In this document: positions 36,457 to 45,437 of the stretch, one piece after another
How the letters are laid out: each line of letters starts with the position of its first letter
Numbering within the stretch: the first letter of the stretch is position 1
Assembly: GCF_002933395.1 (NCBI RefSeq)
Contig: NZ_PKFN01000007.1
Coordinates: 372,001 to 436,000, forward strand
Length of the DNA: 64,000 nucleotides
Direction of reading: 5' to 3'
From: Yoonia maritima
GTDB taxonomy: Bacteria; Pseudomonadota; Alphaproteobacteria; Rhodobacterales; Rhodobacteraceae
Notes under the pieces: generated by a model
What the model was told of the DNA's origin: nothing
Databases searched by the model: none
The model's input: the letters and a program-made list of their open reading frames with translations, nothing else
Program-made: the position numbers and the translations under genes

Positions 36457-36513
36457 AAAATACTATCAATTTTTTTATCACTTATTGAAAATTTGGCGCT
36501 AATTTGTTGGAGG

Positions 36514-36526
36514 CACGAAATTCGTG
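36514..36526. promoter_or_regulatory. Palindrome upstream of the luxI-type gene
   Basis: CACGAA-a-TTCGTG, six-base arms around one base, 56 bases before the synthase ATG. A plausible operator for the LuxR regulator; shorter than the usual 18-20 base lux box. Confidence 0.4.
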
Positions 36527-36582
36527 ACAATCAACAGATGTAAACTGGCGTCAATATCGCTTATCGGTAGAGAGAAACCACC

Positions 36583-37260
36583 ATGGAAAATATTTCGTTT
36601 AATTTTGCTCAGCTTCACCAGTACGGAACTGCCTTTTATGAATTTCTTGCATTGCGCAAACAGTTCTTTGTAGACCAGCTTGGTTGGGATATCCCGCACG
36701 ATGATAGCGTTGAGATGGATCAATATGATAACCCTAACGCACATTATTCGTTAGTACTGCGCGACGGTAAGGTGATTGGCGGAATGCGCGCGATGGCGAC
36801 GACGGCACAGTGGGGTTCGCATACCTATATGCTGCGTGATGCAGTTGCTGGCAAACTGATTGGTATTCCAGAAGACATTATCAAAATTGCGACCGTCACA
36901 CCAAATGTTTGGGAGGCAACGCGTGTTGTCATTTCTGACGAGGTCAAAACCCAAGCTGAACGGTCTGAGTGTCTGGGTCTTGTGCTTGATGGTGTTGTTG
37001 ATCAAGCTACTGCAAATGGCGGTACTGAAATCATGGCGCTTTGCCCGCCAGTTTTCGCGCGTACTTTACGCCAGCTCGGGTACGATGTTGATTTGATCGG
37101 TGACCCCTACGTGAACTGCCATGATAACCGTCGCTATGTCGCGATGAGTATGCCGGCAAAACATCGCCGTAAAACCAAAGTCGCGAATAGTGCTGCACAG
37201 GTCCGCAAGGCTGGCGCTGCGGGCGCACAAGCGCCGCTACACGCGCCTTCAGTCAAGTAA
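36583..37260 (+). CDS. Acyl-homoserine-lactone synthase, LuxI family
   Basis: 225 residues. The synthase residues are in place: Arg25, Phe29, Trp35, Glu44, Asp46, Asp49 ('EMDQYDNP'), Arg69 ('GGMRAM'), and Glu111/Arg114 ('WEATRVV'). It joins an acyl chain from acyl-ACP to S-adenosylmethionine to make a diffusible lactone signal. The C-terminal 30 residues are basic and Ala-rich, beyond the usual end. It follows the luxR-type gene by 126 bases on the same strand and ends at a bidirectional terminator. Signal chain length cannot be told. Confidence 0.9.
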   Translation: MENISFNFAQLHQYGTAFYEFLALRKQFFVDQLGWDIPHDDSVEMDQYDNPNAHYSLVLRDGKVIGGMRAMATTAQWGSHTYMLRDAVAGKLIGIPEDIIKIATVTPNVWEATRVVISDEVKTQAERSECLGLVLDGVVDQATANGGTEIMALCPPVFARTLRQLGYDVDLIGDPYVNCHDNRRYVAMSMPAKHRRKTKVANSAAQVRKAGAAGAQAPLHAPSVK

Positions 37261-37269
37261 ATCTATTTT

Positions 37270-37301
37270 ACGGCCGGGCGGAGCATTTCCGTCCGGCCGT
37301 A
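37270..37301. terminator. Bidirectional terminator between luxI-type gene and purB
   Basis: ACGGCCGGGCGGA pairs with TCCGTCCGGCCGT (one wobble) around a five-base loop, with TATTTTA on the plus side and the complement of ATCTATTTT (AAAATAGAT) on the other. Confidence 0.8.
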
Positions 37302-37305
37302 TATT

Positions 37306-38613
37306 TTAGTTATCGCCGAAAACGCGCTTGAAGATCGTTTCAACGTGCTTTGTGTGGTAGCCAAGGTCGAATTTTTCTTCGATCTCTTCGGCTGACAAGG
37401 CGGCAAGAACTTCATCATCGCCTAGCAGCTCTGTTTTGAAATCTTTGCCTTGTTCCCAAACTTTCATCGCGTTGCGCTGAACCAGTTTGTAGGCGTCTTC
37501 GCGGCTAACGCCTGCTTGTGTCAGGGCGAGAAGAACACGCTGTGACATCACGAGACCGCGGAACTTGTTCATGTTCGCGAGCATGTTGTCCGGATAGATC
37601 ACCAGCTTTTCGATCACACCAGCCAGACGGTGCAGGGCAAAGTCCAGTGTTACAGTCGTATCTGGGCCGATCGCACGCTCGACAGAAGAATGACTGATGT
37701 CACGTTCGTGCCAAAGCGTCACGTTTTCCATTGCAGGAACGACAGACATGCGTACCAGACGGGCAAGACCAGTCAGGTTTTCAGTCAAAACTGGATTGCG
37801 TTTGTGTGGCATCGCAGATGAACCTTTTTGCCCCTTGGAGAAGAACTCTTCGGCCTCAAGGACTTCGGTGCGCTGCATGTGGCGGACTTCGGTTGCGATG
37901 TTTTCGATGGATGATGCGATGACGCCTAATGTTGCAAAGAACATGGCATGGCGGTCACGTGGAATGACTTGGGTGCTGATAGGTTCAGGCGAAAGACCAA
38001 GTTGTTCGCAAACGTGTTCTTCGACGGATGGATCGATGTTTGCGAATGTACCAACCGCGCCGGAGATTGCGCCGGTTGCGATTTCTTCACGCGCCGCAAC
38101 AAGGCGTGTGCGCCCGCGGTCCATTTCTGCATAGAAACGTGCGAAGGTCAGACCCATTGTTGTGGGCTCTGCGTGAATACCGTGGCTACGGCCAATACGA
38201 ACAGTGTCCTTGTGCTCAACGGCGCGGGTTTTCAATGCGGTCAACACGCGGTCCATGCCTGACAGCAGCAGATCAGCAGCGCGGACGAGTTGAACGTTGA
38301 ATGTGGTATCCAGAACGTCGGATGATGTCATGCCTTGATGAACAAAGCGTGCCTCAGTTGATCCGATGTGTTCAGCCAGGTGTGTCAGAAACGCGATAAC
38401 GTCGTGTTTTGTGACAGCTTCGATTTCATCGATCCGGGCCACGTCGAATTCAACGTCTTTAGCTTTCCAAACGGCCGCGGCGCTTTCTTTGGGGATCACA
38501 CCAATCGCGGCCTGCGCGTCACAGGCGTGTGCTTCGATTTCGTACCAGATTTTGAATTTGGTGGCAGGTTCCCAGATTGCAGTCATTTCCGGGCGAGAAT
38601 AGCGAGGGATCAT
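37306..38613 (-). CDS. purB: Adenylosuccinate lyase
   Basis: 435 residues including the start. It splits SAICAR and adenylosuccinate in purine synthesis, releasing fumarate. The flexible signature loop 'GSSAMPHKRNP' and the catalytic-histidine regions 'RIGRSHGIHAEP' and 'FVHQGMTSSDVLDT' are clear. ATG at 38613 gives the conserved 'MIPRYSRPEM'; the frame runs open upstream but without support. Confidence 0.97.
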   Translation of the reverse strand: MIPRYSRPEMTAIWEPATKFKIWYEIEAHACDAQAAIGVIPKESAAAVWKAKDVEFDVARIDEIEAVTKHDVIAFLTHLAEHIGSTEARFVHQGMTSSDVLDTTFNVQLVRAADLLLSGMDRVLTALKTRAVEHKDTVRIGRSHGIHAEPTTMGLTFARFYAEMDRGRTRLVAAREEIATGAISGAVGTFANIDPSVEEHVCEQLGLSPEPISTQVIPRDRHAMFFATLGVIASSIENIATEVRHMQRTEVLEAEEFFSKGQKGSSAMPHKRNPVLTENLTGLARLVRMSVVPAMENVTLWHERDISHSSVERAIGPDTTVTLDFALHRLAGVIEKLVIYPDNMLANMNKFRGLVMSQRVLLALTQAGVSREDAYKLVQRNAMKVWEQGKDFKTELLGDDEVLAALSAEEIEEKFDLGYHTKHVETIFKRVFGDN

Positions 38614-38700
38614 GAGGTAGCACCTTTCTTGGGGTGGGCAGCAATGTTCCCCCGCGTCATAAAGGGGGCGGGCCAAAGCCTCAAGGGACAGATCACGCGA

Positions 38701-39114
38701 ATGCTGGAATGCGAAGATTTTAAAGGGCGTTGGCAACTTTCGCGCGTGATCACAGACCGCTATAGTGATCAAGTTGGCACCTTGTCTGGAACTGCGCGGT
38801 TCGACCCTAACGGAGAGGGGGCCTTGTTATATTCTGAAGTCGGAGACTTGCGTTTCGGTGATGGTCCGACAATGGTTGCGAAACGTTGCAATCGGTGGGT
38901 GTTCGGCGTCAGTGCCGTTGACGTATTTTTCGAAGACGGCGGTGCATTTCATAGCTTTGTTCCGGCAGGCCAGCCTCAAGGTATCGACCATCCATGTGGC
39001 GCGGACTTCTATCAAGTGCGTTACGATTTTTTGGACTGGCCGCAATGGCAGGCGACGTGGCAGGTCAGCGGTCCGCGAAAAGATTATGAAATGGTATCGC
39101 AGTATTGGCGTTGA
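38701..39114 (+). CDS. DUF6314 family protein
   Basis: 137 residues from ATG at 38701. The pattern 'FKGRWQLSRVITDR', repeated acidic-aromatic strands and 'HPCGADFYQVRYDFLDWPQWQATWQVSGPRKDY' -like end (H.C..D.Y......d...W...W.V.GP.KdY) is that of DUF6314, a small beta-barrel-like family common in Rhodobacterales. An in-frame ATG at 38644 is possible. AAGGGA lies about 12 bases before the chosen start. Function unknown. Confidence 0.8.
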   Translation: MLECEDFKGRWQLSRVITDRYSDQVGTLSGTARFDPNGEGALLYSEVGDLRFGDGPTMVAKRCNRWVFGVSAVDVFFEDGGAFHSFVPAGQPQGIDHPCGADFYQVRYDFLDWPQWQATWQVSGPRKDYEMVSQYWR

Positions 39115-39204
39115 TCTGCACAAACGCTGCACATCCCTTCACCTAAGATTGCAGCTCCGACGCGTTTAGTAAGGCCTAAATGTTGTTCAACGGAGCAGAA
39201 ATCA

Positions 39205-40074
39205 ATGCGTGTACTATTCCGCCGATTTGCGGCGTTCTCTTGCTTTTTTGTGTGTGTCGGCATCGTCCTAGGTTTCGCGGGCGGACTGCACCCTTTTGCA
39301 GATAGTGTCTCTTTGCTTCGTATGCCGTTGGGTGGGATGTGTCTTGTCGCGCTCGTATTTCCGGTGGCGCGCATATTGCGTTACATGCTTGCCGTGGCAG
39401 GCTTCGCAGCACTGATGACGACGGTGCCACTATTGATGCGATCGCAGCCACCTGGAAGCCTCATACTTTATACAAAAAACTTACTTTACCGAAATGATGA
39501 ATGGGCTGCGTTAGCGGCAGATATTCGTGCAACTGATGCAGATGTCGTGACACTACAAGAAGTCAGTCAGCGCAATGATCCATTTCTGATGATACTTAAA
39601 GACGCTTACCCATTTCAACATTTGTGCCGATTTACCGGGTGGAGCGGGGTGGCGGTCTTGTCCAAGACACAGTTCGTTAGGCCGCCCCGGTGTTCTGACG
39701 TGACTGGTGTTGCTGCGGCGCAAATTGAAAACGATGGCTATCATATTTGGGTAGCCTCCGTGCATTTGCCGTGGCCGTATCCTTATCGTCAAAATGCGTC
39801 AACACAGGCAGCCGTGGCGTTGTTTGACGCGCTTGAAGGACCTTTGGTGATCGGCGGAGATTTCAATATCTTTCCGTGGGCGTCATCTGTTCGGCAGATA
39901 CGACAGGCATCAGAGACGAAAATTGCTGGTCCGCTCCGGCCGACTTTTAAACTCTATGGTGCGCCGTTGTTTTTGGACCATGTTTATGCACCCGGCGGAG
40001 GCAGTTTGAGCTACCGCGGTTTGCTAGGGTCTGATCATTTGGGGGTGTTGGCGCATTTGGCGTTAGAGAGCTAG
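39205..40074 (+). CDS. Endonuclease/exonuclease/phosphatase family membrane protein
   Basis: 289 residues. Three N-terminal hydrophobic helices (about 8-28, 38-55, 60-78) anchor a periplasmic EEP domain: 'DADVVTLQEVS' with the metal-binding Glu, 'VASVHLPWP', 'IGGDFNIFPW' and 'FLDHVYAPG' then 'GSDHLGV' with the catalytic Asp-His. Such membrane-anchored members act on phosphoester substrates outside the cytoplasm; the substrate is unknown. Confidence 0.88.
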   Translation: MRVLFRRFAAFSCFFVCVGIVLGFAGGLHPFADSVSLLRMPLGGMCLVALVFPVARILRYMLAVAGFAALMTTVPLLMRSQPPGSLILYTKNLLYRNDEWAALAADIRATDADVVTLQEVSQRNDPFLMILKDAYPFQHLCRFTGWSGVAVLSKTQFVRPPRCSDVTGVAAAQIENDGYHIWVASVHLPWPYPYRQNASTQAAVALFDALEGPLVIGGDFNIFPWASSVRQIRQASETKIAGPLRPTFKLYGAPLFLDHVYAPGGGSLSYRGLLGSDHLGVLAHLALES

Positions 40075-40085
40075 GTATTCAACGA

Positions 40086-40114
40086 AAAAGGCACCGCCGT
40101 AGCGGTGCCTTTTC
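40086..40114. terminator. Bidirectional terminator between EEP gene and glnA
   Basis: AAAAAGGCACCGC pairs with GCGGTGCCTTTT around CGTA; A-run before and T-run after serve both converging genes. Confidence 0.9.
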
Positions 40115-40134
40115 CAAAATTAGGATCTGCGGAA

Positions 40135-41541
40135 TTAGCAGCTGTAGTACAGCTTGTATTCCATTGGGTGTGGTGTGTGCTCGTATGCGTACACTTCTTC
40201 CCATTTCAATTCCATGTAGCCTTCAAGTTGATCTTTGGTGAATACGTCACCTTGGATCAAGAAGTCATGGTCAGCTTCAAGTGCTTCAAGTGCTTCGCGC
40301 AGTGAACCACAAACAGTTGGGATGCCTGCCAATTCTTCTGGTGGTAGATCGTAAAGATCTTTGTCAGAAGAGGGGCCCGGATCGATTTTGTTTTTGATGC
40401 CGTCAAGGCCAGCCATCAGCAGTGCTGCGAAGCACAGGTATGGGTTGGCTGCTGGATCAGGGAAACGTGCTTCGACGCGCTTTGCCTTTGGGTTTTCTGC
40501 CCAAGGGATACGTACACAACCCGAACGGTTCGACGCAGAGTATGCGCGCAGAACGGGTGCTTCAAAACCTGGGATCAGGCGCTTGTAGCTGTTTGTTGAT
40601 GGGTTGGTGATCGCGTTCAGCGCTTTCGCGTGCTTCAGGATACCACCGATGAAGTATAGCGCTTCTTGTGACAGATCGGCGTATTTGTCGCCTGCGAACA
40701 GTGGCTTGCCGTCTTTGAAGATCGACATGTTCACATGCATACCTGTGCCGTTATCGCCAGCGATTGGCTTTGGCATGAATGTCGCAGATTTACCGTAAGC
40801 TTGGGCAACGTTGTGAACAACGTACTTATACTTTTGGATTTCGTCCGCTTGGTGCGTCAGTGAGCCAAAGATCAGGCCCAATTCGTGCTGGCAAGACGCC
40901 ACTTCGTGATGGTGCTTGTCAACTTTCATGCCCATGCGCTTCATGGTGGAAAGCATTTCGGAACGCATTTCTTGCGCGTCATCGATTGGGTTTACAGGGA
41001 AATAGCCGCCCTTAACGCCCGGACGGTGACCTGTGTTGCCCATTTCGTATTCGGTGTCTGAATTCCAAGCACCATCAATTGCGTCAACTTGGTAGGATAC
41101 TTTGTTCATGGACACTTGGAAGCGCACGTCGTCGAACACGAAGAATTCGGCTTCTGGACCAAAGTAAGCAACATCACCAATACCTGAAGATTTCAGGTAT
41201 TCTTCAGCTTTTGCAGCTGTACCGCGTGGGTCACGGTCGTATGCTTCCATTGTGTCTGGCTCAACAACATCACAGTGGATGCAGACAGTTTTCTCAGCAT
41301 AAAATGGGTCAACATAAGCGCTGCTTGCCTGAGGCATCAGTTTCATGTCGGATTTATCGATGGATTTCCAACCAGCGATGGAGGAACCGTCAAACATAAA
41401 GCCTTCTTCAAGGAAATCTTCGTCAACCAGATCAGAAACGACGGTCACGTGCTGCAATTTGCCGCGTGGATCAGTGAAGCGGATATCGACATAGTCGGCT
41501 TCCTCATCCTTGATCAGCTTGATGACATCTTTGTTTTCCAT
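40135..41541 (-). CDS. glnA: Glutamine synthetase, type I
   Basis: 468 residues, GS-I beta type. It makes glutamine from glutamate, ammonia and ATP as a dodecamer. Family marks are '[11 protein letters not shown]' near 48-58, '[10 protein letters not shown]' near 265 and the adenylylation loop '[10 protein letters not shown]' with the target tyrosine near residue 398. Together with glnB just upstream it forms the glnBA nitrogen operon. Confidence 0.98.
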   Translation of the reverse strand: MENKDVIKLIKDEEADYVDIRFTDPRGKLQHVTVVSDLVDEDFLEEGFMFDGSSIAGWKSIDKSDMKLMPQASSAYVDPFYAEKTVCIHCDVVEPDTMEAYDRDPRGTAAKAEEYLKSSGIGDVAYFGPEAEFFVFDDVRFQVSMNKVSYQVDAIDGAWNSDTEYEMGNTGHRPGVKGGYFPVNPIDDAQEMRSEMLSTMKRMGMKVDKHHHEVASCQHELGLIFGSLTHQADEIQKYKYVVHNVAQAYGKSATFMPKPIAGDNGTGMHVNMSIFKDGKPLFAGDKYADLSQEALYFIGGILKHAKALNAITNPSTNSYKRLIPGFEAPVLRAYSASNRSGCVRIPWAENPKAKRVEARFPDPAANPYLCFAALLMAGLDGIKNKIDPGPSSDKDLYDLPPEELAGIPTVCGSLREALEALEADHDFLIQGDVFTKDQLEGYMELKWEEVYAYEHTPHPMEYKLYYSC

Positions 41542-41577
41542 TTTGGTACCTTTCTTAACGTCTTTGGTATTCTTTGG

Positions 41578-41597
41578 GTCTCGGGCGTGGCCGAGAC
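41578..41597 (-). other. Hairpin in the glnB-glnA gap
   Basis: GTCTCGG (41578-41584) and CCGAGAC (41591-41597) pair perfectly over six bases. No T-run follows in the reading direction, so it may set RNA stability or processing between the two genes. Confidence 0.5.
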
Positions 41598-41601
41598 GAG
41601 A

Positions 41602-41961
<360 letters not shown>

Positions 41962-42113
41962 TTATTTATGGTGGTCAGAACATTTCTGTTGCATCGGGAC
42001 AATTCGTGGCGAACCTTGAAGGCAGATGCAACGGGGTAAAGAACAACAACTGATTAAATATTGTGCAATTATCCCGAAAAATATGCAAAATGAAAATTGG
42101 AATGCCTAAGTAG

Positions 42114-42866
42114 ATGACCGAACTTTTAACCGCTGCCCAAATGCGCGCCATCGAAGCGGCTGCGATCGCCTCTGGCGAAGTCACCGGGTTAGAACTGATG
42201 GAGCGCGCGGGGCGGGGCGTTGTGGAAGCCATATTTGAGGAGTGGCCTGAGCTTGCACCGTCTTGGGGGCCAACCCCCAAACCCCCGGAGTATTTGTTGC
42301 AAGATGATGAGAAGAGGAAGCATAGGGCGGTCGTGTTATGCGGGCCGGGGAATAATGGCGGTGACGGTTTTGTTGTCGCGCGGCTGCTATATGAGGCCGG
42401 GTGGGGCGTTGAGGTGTTTTTGTATGGGGATGCTGAAAAGCTGCCACAGGATGCGCGGGTGAATTATGAGCGGTGGACGAAGCTGGGGGAGGTCTTTGGA
42501 GAAATTGCCGCTTATGGTTGGTCACATGGAGAAGTATATGAGGCAGAGCTGATCATCGATGCATTATTTGGGATTGGATTGACTCGGCCAATTGAGCAAC
42601 CCTGGCGCGAAATCATTGATAAATTTGGTAATTATGGAAGTCAGCGATGTGTCGCAGTTGATATTCCAAGCGGGTTTAATGCGGATTCAGGTGCGTTAGT
42701 TGACTACTCTGACGCTTATTTAGCCGAGAAAATATCGTACACAGACCCTCAACTAATAGCAAATTTCAATCTAACTGTGACTTTTCACCGAAAGAAATTG
42801 GGGCACATGGTGGCTGCATGTGCATCTAAATGCGGTAAAATTATCATCGTGGATATTGGTCTATGA
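42114..42866 (+). CDS. nnrE: NAD(P)H-hydrate epimerase (YjeF_N domain), separate gene
   Basis: 250 residues. 'TAAQMRAIEAAAIASG' at the N-terminus and 'GPGNNGGDGFVVARLLYEAGW' in the middle are the YjeF_N Rossmann marks, with a later 'IIDALFGIGLTRPI' carrying the active-site Asp. The enzyme interconverts the R and S forms of damaged NAD(P)HX. In most bacteria this domain is fused to the dehydratase; here it ends with TGA at the domain boundary, inside the ATG of the next gene. The last 80 codons are AT-richer than the neighbours. Confidence 0.9.
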   Translation: MTELLTAAQMRAIEAAAIASGEVTGLELMERAGRGVVEAIFEEWPELAPSWGPTPKPPEYLLQDDEKRKHRAVVLCGPGNNGGDGFVVARLLYEAGWGVEVFLYGDAEKLPQDARVNYERWTKLGEVFGEIAAYGWSHGEVYEAELIIDALFGIGLTRPIEQPWREIIDKFGNYGSQRCVAVDIPSGFNADSGALVDYSDAYLAEKISYTDPQLIANFNLTVTFHRKKLGHMVAACASKCGKIIIVDIGL

Positions 42867-43759
42867 CTAATGGGGGCAACGCTGCCGGCCGATCGCAGAG
42901 TGCTGATGTAATTGGGCAGCTTAGTAAGAATGATAGTGCCCACAAATACTCCCACGGTTACGCTCTCATCTTCTCTGGTGGCTCCGGCAAAGGAGGCGCG
43001 GCTCGGCTTGCGGCGCGGGGCGCTTTGCGGATTGGGGCAGGGGCTGTGACGGTTGGTTGCCCTGAGGGCGCGCTTATCGAGAATGCGGCGCAGTTAAATG
43101 CGGTTATGCTGACTGTAATCGAAGATGCTGAGACACTTGTGAGTGCCTTGGAGGATGAACGGATCAATGCGCTTTGCATTGGGCCGGGATTCGGTCTGGG
43201 TGATCGAGAGCGCAGCTTGGTCGCTGCTGTTCTTGGTAAGGGCGGGGTAAATCCACGCCCTACGGTTCTGGATGCGGACGCTTTGACGATATTGGCAGGC
43301 GACGCGCAGTTATTTGATTGTTTGCATGATCGTTGTGTGCTCACACCCCATGCGGGAGAATTTGCGCGGCTGTTTCCTGACATTGCTGAAAAGTTAAGCG
43401 CGCCTGCAACGACTGGCCCGGCCTATTCTAAGGTTAATGCCACGCGCGAAGCGGCCAAGCGGGCAGGGTGTGTTGTGCTATTCAAAGGGCCAAATACGGC
43501 GATCGCCGATCCAAGTGGGCGATGCAGTATTAACGCATCGGTTTATGAACGTGCAGCGCCGTGGTTGGCGACCGCCGGATCAGGTGATGTTTTGGCAGGC
43601 TTTATTGCTGGACTGCTGGCGCGTGGGTTTGCGCCGATGCAGGCTGCAGAAACAGGGTCGTGGTTACATACAGAATGCGCGATCAAGTTTGGTCCGGGGC
43701 TGATTGCAGAGGACCTACCAGAGCAGTTACCAAGGGTCATGCGTGACCTAAATCTATGA
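42863..43759 (+). CDS. nnrD: ADP-dependent NAD(P)H-hydrate dehydratase (YjeF_C domain), separate gene
   Basis: 298 residues. A ribokinase-like fold with 'FSGGSGKGGAARLAARGAL', 'LTPHAGEFARLF' and the phosphate-binding 'GSGDVLAGFIAGLL' near 235-250. It dehydrates S-NAD(P)HX back to NAD(P)H using ADP. Its first 35 residues, polar and Gly/Ser-rich, correspond to the linker of the usual fused protein. ATG overlaps the epimerase stop (ATGA), which couples translation. A terminator follows. Confidence 0.9.
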   Translation: MTNGGNAAGRSQSADVIGQLSKNDSAHKYSHGYALIFSGGSGKGGAARLAARGALRIGAGAVTVGCPEGALIENAAQLNAVMLTVIEDAETLVSALEDERINALCIGPGFGLGDRERSLVAAVLGKGGVNPRPTVLDADALTILAGDAQLFDCLHDRCVLTPHAGEFARLFPDIAEKLSAPATTGPAYSKVNATREAAKRAGCVVLFKGPNTAIADPSGRCSINASVYERAAPWLATAGSGDVLAGFIAGLLARGFAPMQAAETGSWLHTECAIKFGPGLIAEDLPEQLPRVMRDLNL

Positions 43760-43768
43760 CCTTCCAAA

Positions 43769-43804
43769 CTTTCTGCACATTTGGTCGCAGAAAGCGCATT
43801 TTTC
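43769..43804 (+). terminator. Rho-independent terminator after the nnr genes
   Basis: CTTTCTGC (43769-43776) and GCAGAAAG (43787-43794) pair perfectly; CGCATTTTTCC follows. Confidence 0.75.
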
Positions 43805-43882
43805 CTCTCGCATCCCGGTAACTCCTTTGCTAGTAAGCGCCCAACCTTGGGGTCGGACTTAATAACTGCCCCTTATAATCAT

Positions 43883-43967
43883 GCGGGTGTGGCGGAATTG
43901 GTAGACGCACCAGATTTAGGTTCTGGCGCCGCGAGGCGTGGGGGTTCGAGTCCCTTCACCCGCACCA
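43883..43967 (+). tRNA. tRNA-Leu (anticodon TAG)
   Basis: An 85-base tRNA with the acceptor stem GCGGGTG / CACCCGC, discriminator A and encoded CCA. The anticodon arm CCAGA-TTTAGGT-TCTGG gives anticodon TAG (reads CUA and related leucine codons). The long variable arm and 'GGTTCGAGTCC' T-arm fit a leucine tRNA. It ends 21 bases before the trigger factor start. Confidence 0.97.
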
Positions 43968-43988
43968 TTAATTTATGAAGGACAGCAC

Positions 43989-45320
43989 ATGCAGGTCACT
44001 GAGACCCTCAACGAAGGCCTCAAGCGCGGCTACGCTATCACCGTTACGGCGGCTGAACTGGACGCGAAGGTTGAAGAGAAGCTTAAAGAAGCTCAGCCAA
44101 CCGTTGAAATGAAGGGCTTTCGTAAGGGTAAAGTACCGATGGCGTTGCTGCGCAAGCAGTTTGGTCAACGTCTTATGGGCGAAAGCATGCAGGAAGCCAT
44201 CGACGGCGCCCTGAGCAAGCACCTTGAAGAATCAGGTGACCGTCCTGCGGCACAGCCTGAAATGAAGATGACAAACGAAGACTGGAAAGAGGGCGATGAT
44301 GTTGCCGTTGACGTTTCTTACGAGAAACTTCCGGAAATCGCGGACACAGATTTCAGCAAAATCAAGCTAGAGCGTCTGGTTGTTAAAGCCGACGAAGAAT
44401 CAGTTAAGGAAGCGCTGGATAACCTCGCGTCTTCACCTCAGGCTGTTTCTTACGAAGCGAAAAAGACGCAAGCAAAGAAAGACGACCAAGTCGTTCTGGA
44501 TTTTGTTGGTAAAGTTGACGGCGAAGCATTCGAAGGCGGCGCTGCGGAAGATTACCCACTTGTTATCGGTTCAAACTCTTTCATTCCTGGCTTTGAAGAT
44601 GGCCTGCTGAAGGTCAAAGCTGGCGACGAAAAAGACATCGAAGTCACATTCCCAGAAGATTACCAAGCTGAAAACCTTGCTGGTAAGAAAGCTGTATTCA
44701 CCTGCACAATCAAAGAAGTGAAGGCACCAAAGACGCCTGAGCTGGATGATGAGCTGGCGAAGAAATTCGGCGCAGAAGATCTGGAAGGCCTGAAGACACA
44801 GATCACTGAGCGTCTGGAAGCCGAATACACGGGTGCATCACGTGCTGTTGCAAAACGCGCGCTGCTGGACGAGTTGGACAAAGTTGTTTCTTTCGACCTG
44901 CCAGAATCTTTGGTTACTGCTGAAGCAAACCAGATCGCTCACCAGCTGTGGCACGAAGAAAACCCAGAAGTTGAAGGTCACGATCACCCAGAGATCGAAC
45001 CAACTGACGAGCACAAGAAGCTTGCTGAGCGTCGCGTAAAGCTGGGTCTTCTATTGGCTGACATCGGTCAGAAGGCTGACGTGAAAGTCACCGATCAAGA
45101 AATGACACAAGCGATCATGAACCAAGCGCGCCAGTACCCAGGTCAAGAGCGTCAGTTCTTTGAATTCGTACAGCAGAACGCTCAGTTCCGTCAGCAACTG
45201 CAGGCGCCAATGTTCGAAGACAAAGTCGTCGACCACATCTTTGAAAAAGCTGCGGTCACTGACAAAGAAGTCAGCAAAGACGATCTGCAAAAAGCTGTTG
45301 AGAAGCTCGAAGAAGAGTAA
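43989..45320 (+). CDS. tig: Trigger factor
   Basis: 443 residues. The ribosome-binding N-terminal domain includes '[18 protein letters not shown]' (the GFRxGxxP signature), followed by an FKBP-type prolyl isomerase domain (about 155-245, '[19 protein letters not shown]') and a long helical C-terminal chaperone domain. It meets nascent chains at the ribosome exit. ATG at 43989 follows AAGGACAGCAC. It is the first gene after tRNA-Leu and ends at a clear terminator. Confidence 0.97.
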   Translation: MQVTETLNEGLKRGYAITVTAAELDAKVEEKLKEAQPTVEMKGFRKGKVPMALLRKQFGQRLMGESMQEAIDGALSKHLEESGDRPAAQPEMKMTNEDWKEGDDVAVDVSYEKLPEIADTDFSKIKLERLVVKADEESVKEALDNLASSPQAVSYEAKKTQAKKDDQVVLDFVGKVDGEAFEGGAAEDYPLVIGSNSFIPGFEDGLLKVKAGDEKDIEVTFPEDYQAENLAGKKAVFTCTIKEVKAPKTPELDDELAKKFGAEDLEGLKTQITERLEAEYTGASRAVAKRALLDELDKVVSFDLPESLVTAEANQIAHQLWHEENPEVEGHDHPEIEPTDEHKKLAERRVKLGLLLADIGQKADVKVTDQEMTQAIMNQARQYPGQERQFFEFVQQNAQFRQQLQAPMFEDKVVDHIFEKAAVTDKEVSKDDLQKAVEKLEEE

Positions 45321-45342
45321 GATCAACGCCAGATTTAATCTG

Positions 45343-45376
45343 AAAAAGGCGCTCCAGTTTGGGGCGCCTTTTGTTT
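45343..45376. terminator. Terminator after trigger factor
   Basis: AAAAAGGCGCTCC pairs with GGGGCGCCTTTT around AGTTT (one wobble); T-run on the plus strand and A-run before it allow use in both directions. Confidence 0.88.
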
Positions 45377-45437
45377 TGAAGGTCTAGCCAAATAAGATTT
45401 GGCCCAGCCGCCCCATCAGAGGCTGGGCCCGATTTTG

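Noticed and set aside
42840-42900. Frameshift in nnr as explanation for two genes
   Set aside because: Both domains are complete and the overlap is a clean ATGA, so a real split is more likely; kept as a check in the finding.
43874-43879. TATAAT as the -10 box of tRNA-Leu
   Set aside because: Only three bases separate it from the mature tRNA 5' end and no -35 box lies at a proper distance.
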